From NCBI GenBank assembly GCA_030248135.1, contig JASANC010005577.1:1-64000 (forward strand): a DNA stretch of 64,000 nt, given 5' to 3'. Shown here piece by piece: positions 35,801 to 48,162 of the stretch. The position numbers and the translations under genes are program-made. The notes under the pieces were generated by a model. The model was not told where the DNA came from and did not search any database. It saw only the letters and a program-made list of their open reading frames with translations. Position 1 is the first letter of the stretch; every line of letters starts with the position of its first letter. This DNA is from Theristus sp. LFF4_11 (Eukaryota > Nematoda > Chromadorea > Monhysterida > Xyalidae).

Positions 35801-36606
35801 AACCCGACGCTTGTGCCATCAATCAGCGCGATCAGTCGATGCAAAAGGCCTTGCCAAGCTCATCATGGCACCAAGTGACCAATGCAAGGGCACCAAGAGC
35901 TTGTTCCGATGAGCTCAATGGAATCCCGGCAGGTGCCCTCCTGGCATTCGCCTGACCGTCCACCAACTTCACGGTTCCCTTTGGGTTCCCTTCCAACTTC
36001 AACACGCTGCAATGAATTCTGAGCACCCCGCTGCACAGAGCACCACGGACACACCAGCAGCTTCTCGGCCTTTGCGTCGCTGATGCCCTTCACGGTGAGC
36101 AGATCCTTCTTCGGCGTGTACGCCAGCTGCTCGACCGAGTGGATCCTCGCGTCGCACAAGCGTTTGATGTCGCCTGCGGTGATGCCTTCGCACTGCTGCA
36201 ATCGACAGAAAACATAGACAACGTGCGTTACCAAGAGAAACTGAGCGCGCATGACACCTTTGCAGAGAAACACACACTTGGATTGCGCGTGAGCGGAGTG
36301 TGCACGCAGCTCTGAAACACAGTTTACTCGAAGACATGTCCATTTTGAAACCATAAAAATGCTTCGCTGTTTTCATATCTTTTTCATGCTCTCGTGATGT
36401 TAGAAAACAACGAAACAAGCACCAATGCGGACCTCCAGCTTTTGTATGGGCGTGTGAATCGCGCACGCGTCATCCCCGTTGACGTCGTCGTGTGCGTGGC
36501 TCGTCGTCGCCGTCGTCGCAATCACTTTCTCGCGTTGTTCTTCCCTTTGCTCATCCGCGACGCGAATTTTTGACTTCAGTTTTGTTTTCGTCGCCGATTG
36601 CGCCAT
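32870..36606 (-). CDS. rad-51: RAD51 recombinase
   Basis: Strand-exchange ATPase that forms nucleoprotein filaments on single-stranded DNA for homologous recombination. Minus-strand exons in gene order: 36606-36433, 36195-36055, 35058-34912, 34798-34641, 34251-34138, 33869-33740, 33392-33274, 32993-32870; all phases match, giving 368 aa against 339 in human. Seen: an N-terminal helix-hairpin-helix region (AGDIKRLC to [12 protein letters not shown]), [19 protein letters not shown], a Walker A motif in [54 protein letters not shown], a Walker B motif in [37 protein letters not shown], loop 2 in TNQVVANVD and [15 protein letters not shown], and the terminus [19 protein letters not shown]. The N-terminal 58 residues are longer and more charged than in vertebrate RAD51. 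Intron 2 holds a C-rich anomalous block. Confidence 0.96.
35160..36000. other. Anomalous C-rich block and unexplained sequence inside rad-51 intron 2
   Basis: From about 35190 to 35450 the plus strand is an irregular C/T-rich tract full of C runs, unlike any neighbouring intron. It is followed by about 450 bp of moderately GC-rich sequence with CATCATCA-type repeats that codes for nothing I recognise. The tract resembles a low-accuracy consensus of a simple repeat. It does not interrupt the rad-51 exons. Confidence 0.5.
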
Positions 36607-37347
36607 TTCTTTGAAAGAATTTCGTCAATCTGCAAAATAAGATCTCTCGGAACCGGAATCGGACTGAAAAAGCTGAAACTTTCTTTCTCACAAAGCTCTG
36701 AGCTCATGGGATCGCACGACACGTTTTTACAAGTTTCGTATTTTTTTGGATTTTCAAAACCGGTGAACTCACCCGTCCGTCAAACACGAATACAAACAAG
36801 TGAAATATATAAAACCAAAAAGCCAGCACAGCACAGAAACCAATTTCCCGCAATTTACTCACCTTGAATTTCAGGGTGAATGACACAACTTTAAACTTGA
36901 CGGTGGCAGGTTGCTCGCTCCGCTCTGCTGGCAAATTTGAAAAAAACACGTGCAGCGTGATGGTGATGCGCAGCTGTGATTTTCAAGATTTTTAGAATTT
37001 TGTGCTAAAAACGTATGTTTCACAATATTCTTGGTTAATTACACCATTTCGGGGTTTCTTGACAGAATCGCCAACAAAGACCAAAAGAGAGTTTCAAATT
37101 TATGCGAACAAAATCTGCCATGTGCAGCAATAATAGACGGATATGGAATCACAAAATGTAAGAATCAAGGTGAAAATGCCGAGAAAAATACCAAAATAAA
37201 ACATCATGAAAACCGACAGAAACGAAAAGCCACCGAGGTTGCTATTAGCATTGATAAAAGCCGGTTTTTAGCGCCAGGAAAAGAACGGTTTTATTATTTC
37301 GTGTGCCAAACAACACTATTTCAAGCCATGTCATCAATTCTCAATTC
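36607..37347. other. Spacer between rad-51 start and CoREST 3' end
   Basis: It contains the rad-51 upstream region. A minus-strand AATAAA (TTTATT at 37290-37295) lies about 53 bp past the CoREST stop and is a plausible polyadenylation signal. No other feature was seen. Confidence 0.6.
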
Positions 37348-40300
37348 TCAATCCAGCAGCACAATCTCATCGATGTCCCTCTGTGCTGGCTCTGGCTGTG
37401 GCGGCGGACCAAGCAGCAAGTTGTGTGCTCGCGGCTGCGGCTGCGGTGGGCCCAGCAGCAAGTTGTGTGCTCGCGGCTGCGGCTGCGGCGGTGGGCCCAG
37501 CAGCAAGTTGTGTGCTCGCGGCTGCGGCTGCGGTGGGCCCAGCAGCAAGTCGTGTGCTGGCTCGTCCTGGTGTGCGCGTTCCTTGGCGTAAATGCGTTCA
37601 ATGACGTCCAGCAACACCGCACGCGCTTCGTCGTCGTGTTCCGCATCGGCGTCTCCTTCTTGGGTCGTCGATTCATTCGGCTGCTGTTCAGCGTTCTTTT
37701 CGGCTTCATTGGCATCGTTCTCTTCCAGCTGGTGTTCATTCTTTTCATTGTTTCCGTTCTGTTCCCTGGTTTCCGGGGACGACGCGGCACAACTGTCGCG
37801 ATCGGTGCTGGAGGCAAAATGTCCGTCGTGTGTCGCAGGTGGACCCTGTAATGTAGCTCTGTTTAAACATGTCACTTTGAACGCCGAGTAACACTGCGAA
37901 ACACGATTAACAGTGAGGAGAACGAATGTATGGGGTTTGGTTGAAATCAGACACCCTGGTGGCGACATATGTTCGCTTCTCTTGCCACGCCCGATCCCGT
38001 TTCATTTTCGTGCAGCGAGTTTAGTGCCCAACGAAAAAAGTGACAGGCCCACTGTACCGTGTGCATTTGCGGCGCATCGCCACCGTTCGCTGAGTCCATG
38101 ACGACGTCGTCCAAATCGATCAGCTCCTCCTGTTCGTGCGTGTGCGTCTGCAGCTCGCTGATGAGCTTCTCCATCACCAAGGCGCGTTCCGCGAGAATCT
38201 GACAACAAATGTAAAGTCATGGTCTGAAGACCGGGCACTGTTTCGCAGTTCGCACAGTCCACAAACGAACACGCACAGACACATGCATACAGATAAATAC
38301 AGCGCGTGTCATGTGCGTATGGCTTTTTTCAAACATTCAGAAACTACAAAATCCTCCACAAACTTAGAATGAAAATCGGTTGTTTCATTTGTCACCACAC
38401 CACAAGTTTTGAGAATTCCAAAACACTCAGATAACACAGAAAACCACTGACCTCATCCAAGCGGAATGCCTTTCTGTACTGTCGCACGAACTCCTCGACC
38501 TGCGACTGCATTTTCGTGCCCACAATCTCCGTGACCGCGTGCAGGTCACCGTTGTACCGCTGGTATGCTGCAGCAGAATGAGCATTGCACTAAAGGACAC
38601 AGGTGGAAAAATGATCCAATCTGTTCAATAGTTCAACCCGACTGGCTTCATTAGTTCGGTTCAGTGAGCCTACAGTCGAAGTGTGAATCAGCTGATTGAC
38701 CTGATTTGGAATCGGGCTCACTGAATGGTCTGACCAGCTCGATACAACCAATCAGATTCAAACAACTAGGTCGACACTAATTGCATACGTCTCAACAGTT
38801 CGACCGTGCAAAGTAAATATCACCACACATTCCACAAGCAACCAATGTCAGGGTACATTGCCGAAACGGGACCAATCAGCAGACACTAAAATCCTAAGTG
38901 CCATAAACAGCCAACGACAACAGCAACCGGGCTGCAGTGCACCAGCGTCCGTGCGAGCCTTTACGTTTTGGAGGTGGTCCACGTGCAGGCCTGGCTGACG
39001 CCAAGTTGGCGCGCCCTGTTCCCGCAGTGCACGGCAACGACCAACAAAGCAAGCAGCACCCAGCCCGACCTCTGACGGCCATCTGCTTCTCAACCACCGT
39101 CCAGTCGTGCTTGAACGCCGTCTGCTTGCGTCTGAGCTGCTCGTGCTGCACCAGCGCCCGCACGTTGCCCGTGACACGCTGTGCCTTCACCGACAGCTCC
39201 CGCAGCTGCCGCGCAATCGTCGGCTTCAGCAAATGCTCGTCCTTGTACAGCAGGCCCGTCGTGCGACGCTCGATCGTGCTGCAGAATGTGACCGGTGTGG
39301 TCGACTGGTTGAAAGCTCAGTGATATTGGTTGGGGAGGACAGTTGTATCCACGAATTTTTGGCAGAAATCGCATCGCTGGCGCCGAATGACAGAGTTTCC
39401 ATGAATGCAAAATGAGCAACTGTGTTATTGTACAACAATGCATTACTTTCACTAGCGCTAATCAATGTCCTTTCATGAACGCCTTCTCAGCGTGGTCGTT
39501 AGCTTTCGTGCCGTTATTTCATGAATGCACCTTCATCCTCACGAATGCTCTAGACCGCTGATCGAACGTGAACGCCACCAGTGTTCAAATCAGCAAACCA
39601 AGCTCAAATCAGCACCTATCCATATCATAGCAACCTTGAGTCGACACAAACCCCAAATTGCGTCAAACGTACTCGAGATAGTCGTCTATTTGCATCACGG
39701 TTTTTGTGCGATCGTTTGTCAACTGCGTTGGTGCCGCCAATTGGCGTAGATTGCCAGCTGACAACTCGACTGACAGACCGGGCACTGAAATGTCACTGAG
39801 ATTGGTTTAGTTCGTCAAACTTTATTCAATTTTTATGCATTATGCTCGACTAATCGAAATACTGTGGCCGAAATTATCTTTATCACATCACATTGCGGCA
39901 CGGGCAAATAAACCAGAACCGTGCATATTAAACGGAGTTTCCAAAAACGTTCAGCATGAAAACGGACTCAGAAGTAACCAGTACCAAACCGAACCGTTCT
40001 GCGGCAGTATCGGCGGGTTGCGCACGGTTGTCTTCTCCTCGAACAACTCATCGTCCGTCTCCCTTGGACTTTGACGGTCTGGCTCATCGGTCGACGACGA
40101 CGAAACCGAATCATCATCGTCGTCGTCGTCATCGGAGTTGCGCGATTTCTTCGAGCGTTGCGAGTCCGTTGAGCTGAACGAAACCAAAGTCAAAGATATA
40201 CAGCCAATGTTTATATCACATGCAATCAGCTGATTGGCTGGTGTAGCATTCTGTGCAGGCATTGCTTGGAAGGTGCTTGGCTTCTGGCATGCTGGTCGTA

Positions 40301-43300
40301 GAGCGACATCGAGCTGGTCGCACCAATCAGTGCGGCCAATTCGAACACAGCCAACCAGCCCATGAGACTGTACTGAGAACAAGCCACAAAAGTTGCCCCT
40401 ATCAACAATGCCCCTCCCCCAAACATACTCGCTATCATGACGTCGTCGCTTCGGCAGATTCACCAACGGTGGTTTATAGCGTGACGTGTAGTAATGCTCG
40501 ACAATCTCGCCAAGGGGTCGTTCTGGTAGAAACTGCTGCAAAAACAACAAAATGCAAACAGCATCGGTGGTAATTTGATTGTTGTTGCCGTTTTGTTTTT
40601 GTATGAGTGAAGCATCTGGTTGAATGGTGGCGATGGCATTTGGCAAGTGACCCGTTTGAATGCGTTCCAAAATGACCAGCCGACGTTTTTTTTCTTCACG
40701 AAGTGACACAAACAATCAGTGACACCGAACCGGTTCAAAATTCCAATTGTATGATACAGTCCCCATGCCCCGTCACTTCGGTGGCGGTGACACACCTCCT
40801 GGATACGCCTGAACTCCTTGCGGTTGTAGTGGAAGGCCACTTGGAATGTTTTGCGTTCATCGGCCGTGAACGCGCGCGAATGCTGCGGCGGCAGCTGCTT
40901 GATTGCGAGCGCAGTGCTCTGCACGTTGTACTTGAAGGTGAGCAGCAGTGCAAGCGTCTGCAAACGAGAACGCAGCCTGACAGACACATACATACGAGAA
41001 ACAAATTGGTGCCGAGGAGTGACACGAACGAATTGTGAGACGATCGGTTTAGTCCTTAGATAAGTTAGAAAACTGTTCAGAACGCAAGCAACAAAATAGG
41101 GTGCCCCTCGAGTTTGCATCGGCGGGGCAGGCCGCAGGGGCCGGCGCTCAGGCTGGACCCTGAATCCAGAGAGAACGGGACTGACAGGAGGGCCTCCGAA
41201 TTGACTCCCAGGCAGGCCCACAGCCGACCACAACAACACATGACGAATCTCTCAGGACAGAGAATCAGTTGACTGCCGACATGCCAGACCAACCACACAC
41301 CATTGCGACTTGCGAGTCACCTGTTCCTGTGTCATGTTCTTCTCGCGACTCGCCCAGGCGCACAGCCAGCTGAGACGTTCGTTGGTGCAGTCGGCTGGCG
41401 AGTCCTTGCTCGGAGGCAGCCAGACGGGCACAGAAAGACGGCGCTCGTTGCTGAATGGGACACGTGACAGGGGTCAATTGGGGGAACTGCAGTTGTTGCG
41501 GTGTTTTTCTTTGGTGCTGCGACTCAATGCGCTTGCACGCACGCATAGTTGGTGAACTTTCATGCTTGACATGGCAAACTAAAAATTGCATCAAGTGACC
41601 CTTGGCATATGGATACGACCGGGTCAAACGCATTCAGTCGCAGCAGAACGAAATAAAAAAATATCAGATTTAACATGAGAATGGCAGCAGTGCACCAGAG
41701 TCCAGTGAGCCTTCGTTCAGGTGGTCGAAAAACACACCGCTTACGTGCAGCCCAGCTGGCAGTAAATTGGCACGTTCTTCACTGTGCCCGCAGTGGTGGC
41801 ACGCCAATGAACAACAAACGATCAACAGAACGAACGAACAGTAATTTAGGCAATGTTTTCAGCTATAAAACGTGCAACAAACAACACTGAACGTACGGAT
41901 CATCGTGGTACCCCTCGAAGGCCTCTGCGATCTTCGGCAGGCACGTGTCGACAGGGGGCACATCGGCCTGGTACAGTCGGCCCACGTGTATCACGGCGTC
42001 TTTGTTCGGCCGCAGTCGCAGCGACGCGTACAGGTCTGCGTCTGCAGCACGGGGGGATCAAAAGACAAAAGGAAAAACAAAAGAAATTTTTTAAATCTTA
42101 TCATGCTAAGACGAAACATTGGAAGCGATGAGAAAATTTGACGTGAATGTTGGTTGGTGGTGTGTAGTTGGAGACAGATCACAAATCAGCTAACTTTACT
42201 GAATCTGAACGTCTGCTGACGACCGACGACTCACCTTTCTCCGGCACCACTCCCTCCCAGAGTTTGCGGCAAACGTCGAACTGAAAAGCGAACGAAATAA
42301 AACTTGATAGATAAAAAATGGCCGACAGAAAACGAGAAATGACAATGAGACCAAAGCTAGCACCGTATTCGCCGTGCTTCTGTTCTGCTGGCGTGTCGCG
42401 TAGCGCACGTGCGTTGTGGAGGAGCCACGCGGGAAGCCGAGCATCGCACGAATCTGAACCGCTGCGGGCGTTCGCATTTGATCCAGGTACGTGACCACCG
42501 TGGATGGGCGGCCTGGGCATGCGACACAACGGTGGCGAAACTGTGGGCCACCAAACGGGACCAACTTCTACTGTAACGGGGCTTGAAACGATCTCTTAGC
42601 GCAACTTTCCCATTGTAAGCAATTTAGCAAATATGCTTAGGAAACGATGAAAAATTGAACCAAAACAGTTTCTGCGCAGTCAATGATCCTTGTGTTCTAC
42701 TTCCCTATAGTTTTACTCCCGCCCAATGCGGTAGGTAAATGCCGTGATCAACCAGCCATTCGATTACTATTCTCAATCCAATACCGAATCCGGAAAACAT
42801 CTCTGACAAAACAACGTTCAGTACCAACGCAACAGCACAAACCGCTCCCACCTTTGTGCAGTTCATCCAGCAGCCGCTGACAGTCGAACGTCTTCACACG
42901 GGCGCAGTGCTTGCGCAGGTCGGCCCTCCATTCCGGCGTGACGTCGACGTGCTTCAGATCGTTGGCAAGTTTCAGGAAGGCGGTGTTCAGTTTCGCTTGG
43001 TATTGCGCCTGCAGTTGTGCGCTGTTGTTGCTGAGCTCAGTGGCGGCTGGCTGGATCTGCAATGAAAGACAATGAACACAAGCCTCGTTTGGCCACTGAG
43101 TAGCGTGCCAGATGATGCTGATTGCCGAACTGTATATTTTTCGTTCAGTTCAGTTTTCAGCTGTGCGACTTTTCCACAGACCCAGTCAACATTAATTACA
43201 CCGCCTGCTTTGCACAAAAGGATGATAACAGTGCGCACACCAACCAACCAGTCTGTTCTGCCAACGGCTGCATTCAGGTTTCGTGCATCGCCAAGTCAGA

Positions 43301-44601
43301 CGCGACTGCGCGATCGCCGTTTTCGGCGGCTTGCCCGGTTCGGTCGCGTCAACGAGCCTCGGACGCAAGGCGCACGCGCTCGCACACTCCGAGCATCGGG
43401 GCACCGGCTGCTCACGGGCGTTCAGCACGACCGTCAGTTGACTGCAGGGGAGGAGAAAACGAAACGCAGATGCAGTGTGTTTGGTTAGACTTGGCACTTG
43501 TTTGGCCACAGAATGCGGAGCTCGCGAACGATACTTTCCATTGCATTAAGAACGAATGCATCCGTGCTCTTCATTGAAGTCAGTGGCTGAGTTTCAAGCA
43601 ACCCTGATTTCTCTCTGATCCCATTCTTTTTTCTTTCGCGAGCTCCGTACTCCGCTCCAAACAAGTGACCTGTTCAAACAAACCGACTGTACATACAGGG
43701 TGGCGCACACATGAACCCAAAGCATGCGTACCTGGCCGCGTGTGCGAGTGCCTTCACGTGCTCGCGCACGGCGTCATGGAGCACGTGGTTGACGAGCTCC
43801 GTGTGCACGGCCAGCTGTTCGTGCTCGTGTGCTTGACTGCTGCCGCCGTGGGGCGTCTCAAACGCACACAACAGACGCTCCACCGAGGGCCGGCCCATTT
43901 TCGCGAGCAACGCGCACACCGTCGCCGTCCAGCCTTTGTCGTGCGTCTTCGCGTCCGGCACGCCGTTCTGACGCGCCACTGCGGCCAGCTTGGGGCACAG
44001 CTGTTGCATCTGGCAGTGCCGGGAGAGAAGTTTTGGATAAAAGTTCGGTGGTCGCACTGGAAACTCGCCGAATAGTAGCCCAAAGATTCAGCTTGAGTTA
44101 GCAAGCGGGCCATTACCGTATTTCTGTTTCAAATTGGACTGCAAACTGCAATCACCCAGCAATACCTGGTTGTTGTCGGGCTGCTCCAACAGATTCGGAC
44201 TCTCTGCACGGCCGGCAATCCTAGAATGGCAGAAAAGGCAGTCAATGAAAATCATGAAACTGGCCTGAAAAGCGTTCGCCTAAAAAGCCGCAGTGTTTTT
44301 TCCACAACATTCTCAAAACATTCATGTAAATAACAAATTCAGCTGAACTTAGAACCAAATATAAAAAATAGATGACTCAAATCAGCAAACAGCCAATCAG
44401 TGTTTCACCACAGTTTAGTGTTCCACCGTCGGAGTTCCCCGCAGTCAGCAACTGCCAGTACCTCGACTTCGCGAGCGTCGCTGCCGAGCGCTGCGGTCGT
44501 CTCGCGTGTGCGCGTGCCCCGTCAGCATCCAGCATTTTCCCACTCGTCTCGCTGCACGACGGCGACGGCTCCTTGCTGGTGCCGTTCGTATTGGCCTCCA
44601 T
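37348..44601 (-). CDS. rcor-1: CoREST/RCOR co-repressor (ELM2-SANT-SANT), with a novel N-terminal module
   Basis: Scaffold of the LSD1-HDAC co-repressor complex; the orthologue could be spr-1 or rcor-1. Minus-strand exons: 44601-44462, 44220-44166, 44009-43732, 43441-43249, 43056-42852, 42512-42364, 42280-42235, 42041-41897, 41450-41321, about 40957-40796, about 40532-40429, 40173 to about 40025, 39278-39070, 38567-38452, 38198-38058, 37845-37348; about 910 aa. The CoREST part is clear: ELM2 (IHVGRLYQADVP, then LSVPVWLPPS), SANT1 (FTADERKTFQVAFHYNRKEF to VEHYYTSRYK), an acidic Asp/Ser linker, a coiled coil (LLKPTIARQLRELSVKAQRV) and SANT2 (DWTVVEKQMAVRAYQRYNGD to FVRQYRKAFRLDE). The C-terminus has four copies of HNLLLGPPQPQPRA-like repeats. 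The first five exons are not part of known CoREST. They hold a possible zinc ribbon (RCSEC and TWRCTKPEC) and a helical region weakly like a TFIIS N-terminal domain. They join in phase, but this could be a separate upstream gene. The donor near 40025 is unresolved. Confidence 0.85.
37393..37560 (-). repeat. Coding minisatellite in CoREST C-terminus
   Basis: Four tandem 42-45-nt units code for the motif (A)H(N/D)LLLGPP(P)QPQPR. Units 2-4 are nearly identical at the DNA level and alternate between the QPQPR and PQPQPR forms. The length changes are multiples of three, so the frame is kept. Confidence 0.85.
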
Positions 44602-45386
44602 CGGCTTTCAGAGGTGCACGAAATCGCTGAGGCAGAAACACTGGAACTGCAGGCAATCAGATGATTCGCTGTTCTGGAATCGCAATTCGTTCGATCGACA
44701 CGCGATGAAGCCAATCAGCACGTCAAATGACAGGACGTTTTTAGTTTGAATATTAGATTCCAGATTTTGTTCCCGAAAGAAAATCTGCTGAAGAACAGAA
44801 TTTTGACTCCGTTCACTGAACGAGTCACGATCGGTAAAACGTGGAAAAAAGAAAAAACACTCAAACAAGATTGGCCGATATTTTTTATTATCCCAAGACA
44901 GAAACAAGAATCGGTGTGAAGAAGTAACAGGTTCGTTCGATTTAGTTGTACGTTTGCAAACTCACGTGCGTTAACACAGATGTCAAAACGCAAAATCTAA
45001 AATGTCCAGATACCGAAATCCTCACCCTGCTGCAAAACAAACCCGCGTAAAAAATCCAAAATTTAATAACTTCGAAGAACCGCAAGAGAGAACCCACAAG
45101 ATCGTCATATATGATCACAAAAATAGCAAAGTATATTTACAAACCAACCAGACAAAAGAACAATAACAATAATTCCGCATCAGTTCACAAATTTCCAAAA
45201 TGTACGTCTGAATAAACGTGTCACAGAGTAAATTTGAAAGAAAAAAATGGAGCCGAGTCGTGAAATAGACATGTTTTGATCTTACCCCATTTCACAAATC
45301 ACAAGCCCCTTTTTTCGTTCACTCAAATTTTCGAGCGCCTTTTACCTCACAGAAAAGTGACCGGTTTACTCGGACCCACAGTAACT
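44602..45386. other. Spacer between the BESS gene and the CoREST gene
   Basis: 785 bp lie between the upstream gene's stop and the first ATG of the CoREST model, both on the minus strand. This spacing is longer than in a typical Caenorhabditis operon but does not exclude polycistronic transcription. Two CCAATCAG motifs lie just inside the CoREST model (near 44394 and 44711). No gene was seen. Confidence 0.5.
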
Positions 45387-47878
45387 TCAGCTGTTCGTGC
45401 GCATCGTGAACCGGGCGTCGTAGAGCACCTGCTGGATGCGAATCTTCGCGAACGCCCGCTGCTCCTCAGTCATCTTGCGCATTTCGAGTTTCATCATGCG
45501 GAAGAACAACGCCTCGTCCTCGTTCAGATCGTCGTGTTGCGGCGGTGTTTCGCCGATCGTCGACACGGACGCCGAGGCAGACGAATGAGCTGTGTCCGTG
45601 GGTGGTGCTCGCAATCGTGTACTGTTGCTGCCGTATGGCCACGAGACACGCGGATACCTGTGACGCCGATACCTGCAATCGATCGGCAATCAATAAAGTG
45701 GTTATTGTTGTTTTTGTCGTTGTTGGCAAGTGTTGCTGTATGTAACTCATGGCGTTGGTGCCAAAATGGCTGCTTTTCTGCGAGCTCCGCGGAAATGGTT
45801 CCTACTTCGACTAAGAATGTTCCATTATTGCAAGCTGACTTTCCCCCAGCGTACCTTCTCGACGTGAACGCACTGGTGATGCTGTATGGTGAAGCAGCGG
45901 TCGACGACGACGCTGATTTGTTGATCGTTTCCACTTGCGGTTCGTGCTTGGTTGGTGGGGCGTCTGCCAGTGACGACGAGCTGCTTGCAATTATGGGCGA
46001 TCTGAAAAACAAGGTGAACGAAATGAATGAGTTGAATGAGTGAATTCTCCATTCAAACGAATTGGGATTGCGTGTCGTTGGAAAAATGTCGCACGTTTGG
46101 ATAAAAATTCGATTTTTGTGTGTGTGTGCTTCGTGTATTAAGCTTGAGAGTGTCTGATCTGCGGGTGCTGGTGTTTCGTCCAAACAGAAAAAGCGTCTTT
46201 CAACAAGAACTACAAAAACGGCTGTTTACAACCCTAAAAATAAATGGAAAGCCAGATCACAAGCTGCCTCTGTAGCCAGCCTTGCTAGCTTCTACAATGA
46301 CAACAACACAACACCCAGAATCAAAAAGGCCCCAACCTTTGTGCCGAGTCGCCCGAGCTCGACATCGCCACCGGCGGCGGCGGCTGCCTGTCGTTTTGCT
46401 TCGCCTCGGCGCCGGGCGGCGTCGGCTGCAACGGGTGTCGCGACTGTTGCAAGCTCGCATCACCATTGCTCGCTGCGAAGTCCTCATTGAAAGCAGACTC
46501 GTCGAAGTTCTCGAACAACAGCAACGGTGAGTCGGTGTCCGCCCTGTCAGACGACATCGACTGATTCGAGCGACTGCCCGCACCGCCGCCGCTGTACATG
46601 GTGACATTCGGCGGTGGCACGTTGATGACTGCGTCGAAATGATGATGGCGCTGCTGCTGGTGCGACTCGAACATGTCGTTCACGGTCAGATTCTCGACCG
46701 GCTGTGCCACGCCGAACTTGAACACTTTGCGGCACTCCGCACGACGACAACGCCACGAGAGCACACGGCGCGGCGCGGCAACCTGTCGTTGGGGTGAACT
46801 AATGGTTTAGTCGGAAAACATTGCTCTCTGTTCTCGTCCAAACAATGCACGGTCACGAACAAGCACGTGCGCTGAAACACGCGATAACTGCTGTGATCAG
46901 ATCGTTTGGTTTGTGCATGCGCTTCTTTGAAAACCATTAATTAAATACCAAGTGGATTTTCTTTCTTTCTATAAAAACAACTACGGCATCGAAAACCATC
47001 TCCGAATAACTCAAACGAGAAACACAACCGAACTAACGTGCCCAGAAATTATTCCAAAGCTACCGCTTATTCTGTATCGCACCTGAACGGGCGCACAGTC
47101 GGTTCCGCATCGGATGCATTTCTGTGACGGATAGTCGGGCACGTTTAGCAGGGACATCAGTTCCCTGTGAAAATGGTGCGCATTGACGAACATTGAAATT
47201 CGATGGACAGCAATTGAAAAAAAAACAATTGGTTGGGATTTATGCGGCGTTCATCTGCAGTTTGTAGTAGAAGTGCAAGCGACCGATTTAAACAAACATG
47301 CTGTGTGGTGTGTACTCAGCCAGCAACGACAACAACAACCGGTCGGCGTCTGTCTGAGCTGAACGCACCTGGAGGCCGGTTTTGTCGCCTTGAACGACGC
47401 GTTGCGCGACGTCGACCCGCCGTACATGAGCACGTAGCTGACGTACTGCACGAGCTCGTCCATGGTCACATCGGCGCCACTCAGCAGACACACGATCGCG
47501 AGCGCGTTCATCACCTGCGGCGCCAGCGTGCACACCAGCGCCAGCAGCTCGCTGCGATCGGGAGGCTCTCGCACGCCCTGGTGCACGGCGACGCGCTGCA
47601 GCACCGGCTGCAAAATTGGGGGTGCGTTTCTGATTGGGAAATCGCTGGGCGCGTCAAGTGCCACAGGCTGCCCTCCCACCACTTTCCACTCTCGGCGGGC
47701 AACGTCGGTTTCGGGAACTGTGGGGATGCCATCAAATAAACAAACAGCAGAGCTCTTCTCTTAGTCTTACCACGACCGCCTGTCGTTCGCGTTCAATGCG
47801 TTCTTCTTGTTTGCGACGCTTTTCAGCGCGTTCATCTTCTGTTTCATCAGAGTGGAAAATAGCCGCATTAGCAGCCAT
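45387..47878 (-). CDS. BESS-motif protein with a zinc-ribbon-like Cys pattern, function unknown
   Basis: Not recognised as a named gene. Minus-strand exons: 47878-47771, 47607-47369, 47164-47083, 46782-46337, 45672-45387; phases agree and give 386 aa. In order: a charged N-terminal coiled coil (EDERAEKRRKQEERIERERQ); a helical hydrophobic region (LLALVCTLAPQVMNALAIVC, DELVQYVSYVLMYGG); four to five cysteines in a ribbon-like array (KCIRCGTDC, then SWRCRRAEC, about residues 130-160); a low-complexity Gln/His/Ser/Pro region; and a C-terminal BESS motif (DEALFFRMMKLEMRKMT, IRIQQVLYDARF). BESS motifs mediate protein-protein contacts in chromatin and transcription factors, often paired with MADF, which I do not see here. 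Exon 5 has two in-frame acceptors 15 nt apart (45673 and 45658), so five residues may be optional. The N-terminal half resembles that of the adjacent CoREST model. Confidence 0.75.
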
Positions 47879-48123
47879 CAAAGTCGAAACGGCCGAAACT
47901 GCCGGTGGCTGTGAGTGTGACGCCGATTCCCGACGACAGATAATCTGTTCTCGTTTAGTGTCTTCGCCTTTACAAATCAACAACGAATTTTTTGGGGGGT
48001 GGGGGGGGGGAAAAAAAAAAAGCGCGAAAAAAAACCACAAAAAGGGGGGAAAAACACCAAATATACCGCCGGGGAAAAAATAAAACCCTTTTTGTGGGGG
48101 CCATTACGGGGGCGGGTGGGGTG

Positions 48124-48162
<39 letters not shown>

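Noticed and set aside
35112..35955. Frames through the C-rich block and downstream in rad-51 intron 2
   Set aside because: They arise from anomalous low-complexity sequence and do not connect to any exon by phase.
37031..37851. Plus-strand Gly/Cys- and Ala-rich frames
   Set aside because: They are antisense to the CoREST C-terminal repeat, which fits the SANT-domain gene by phase and domain order.
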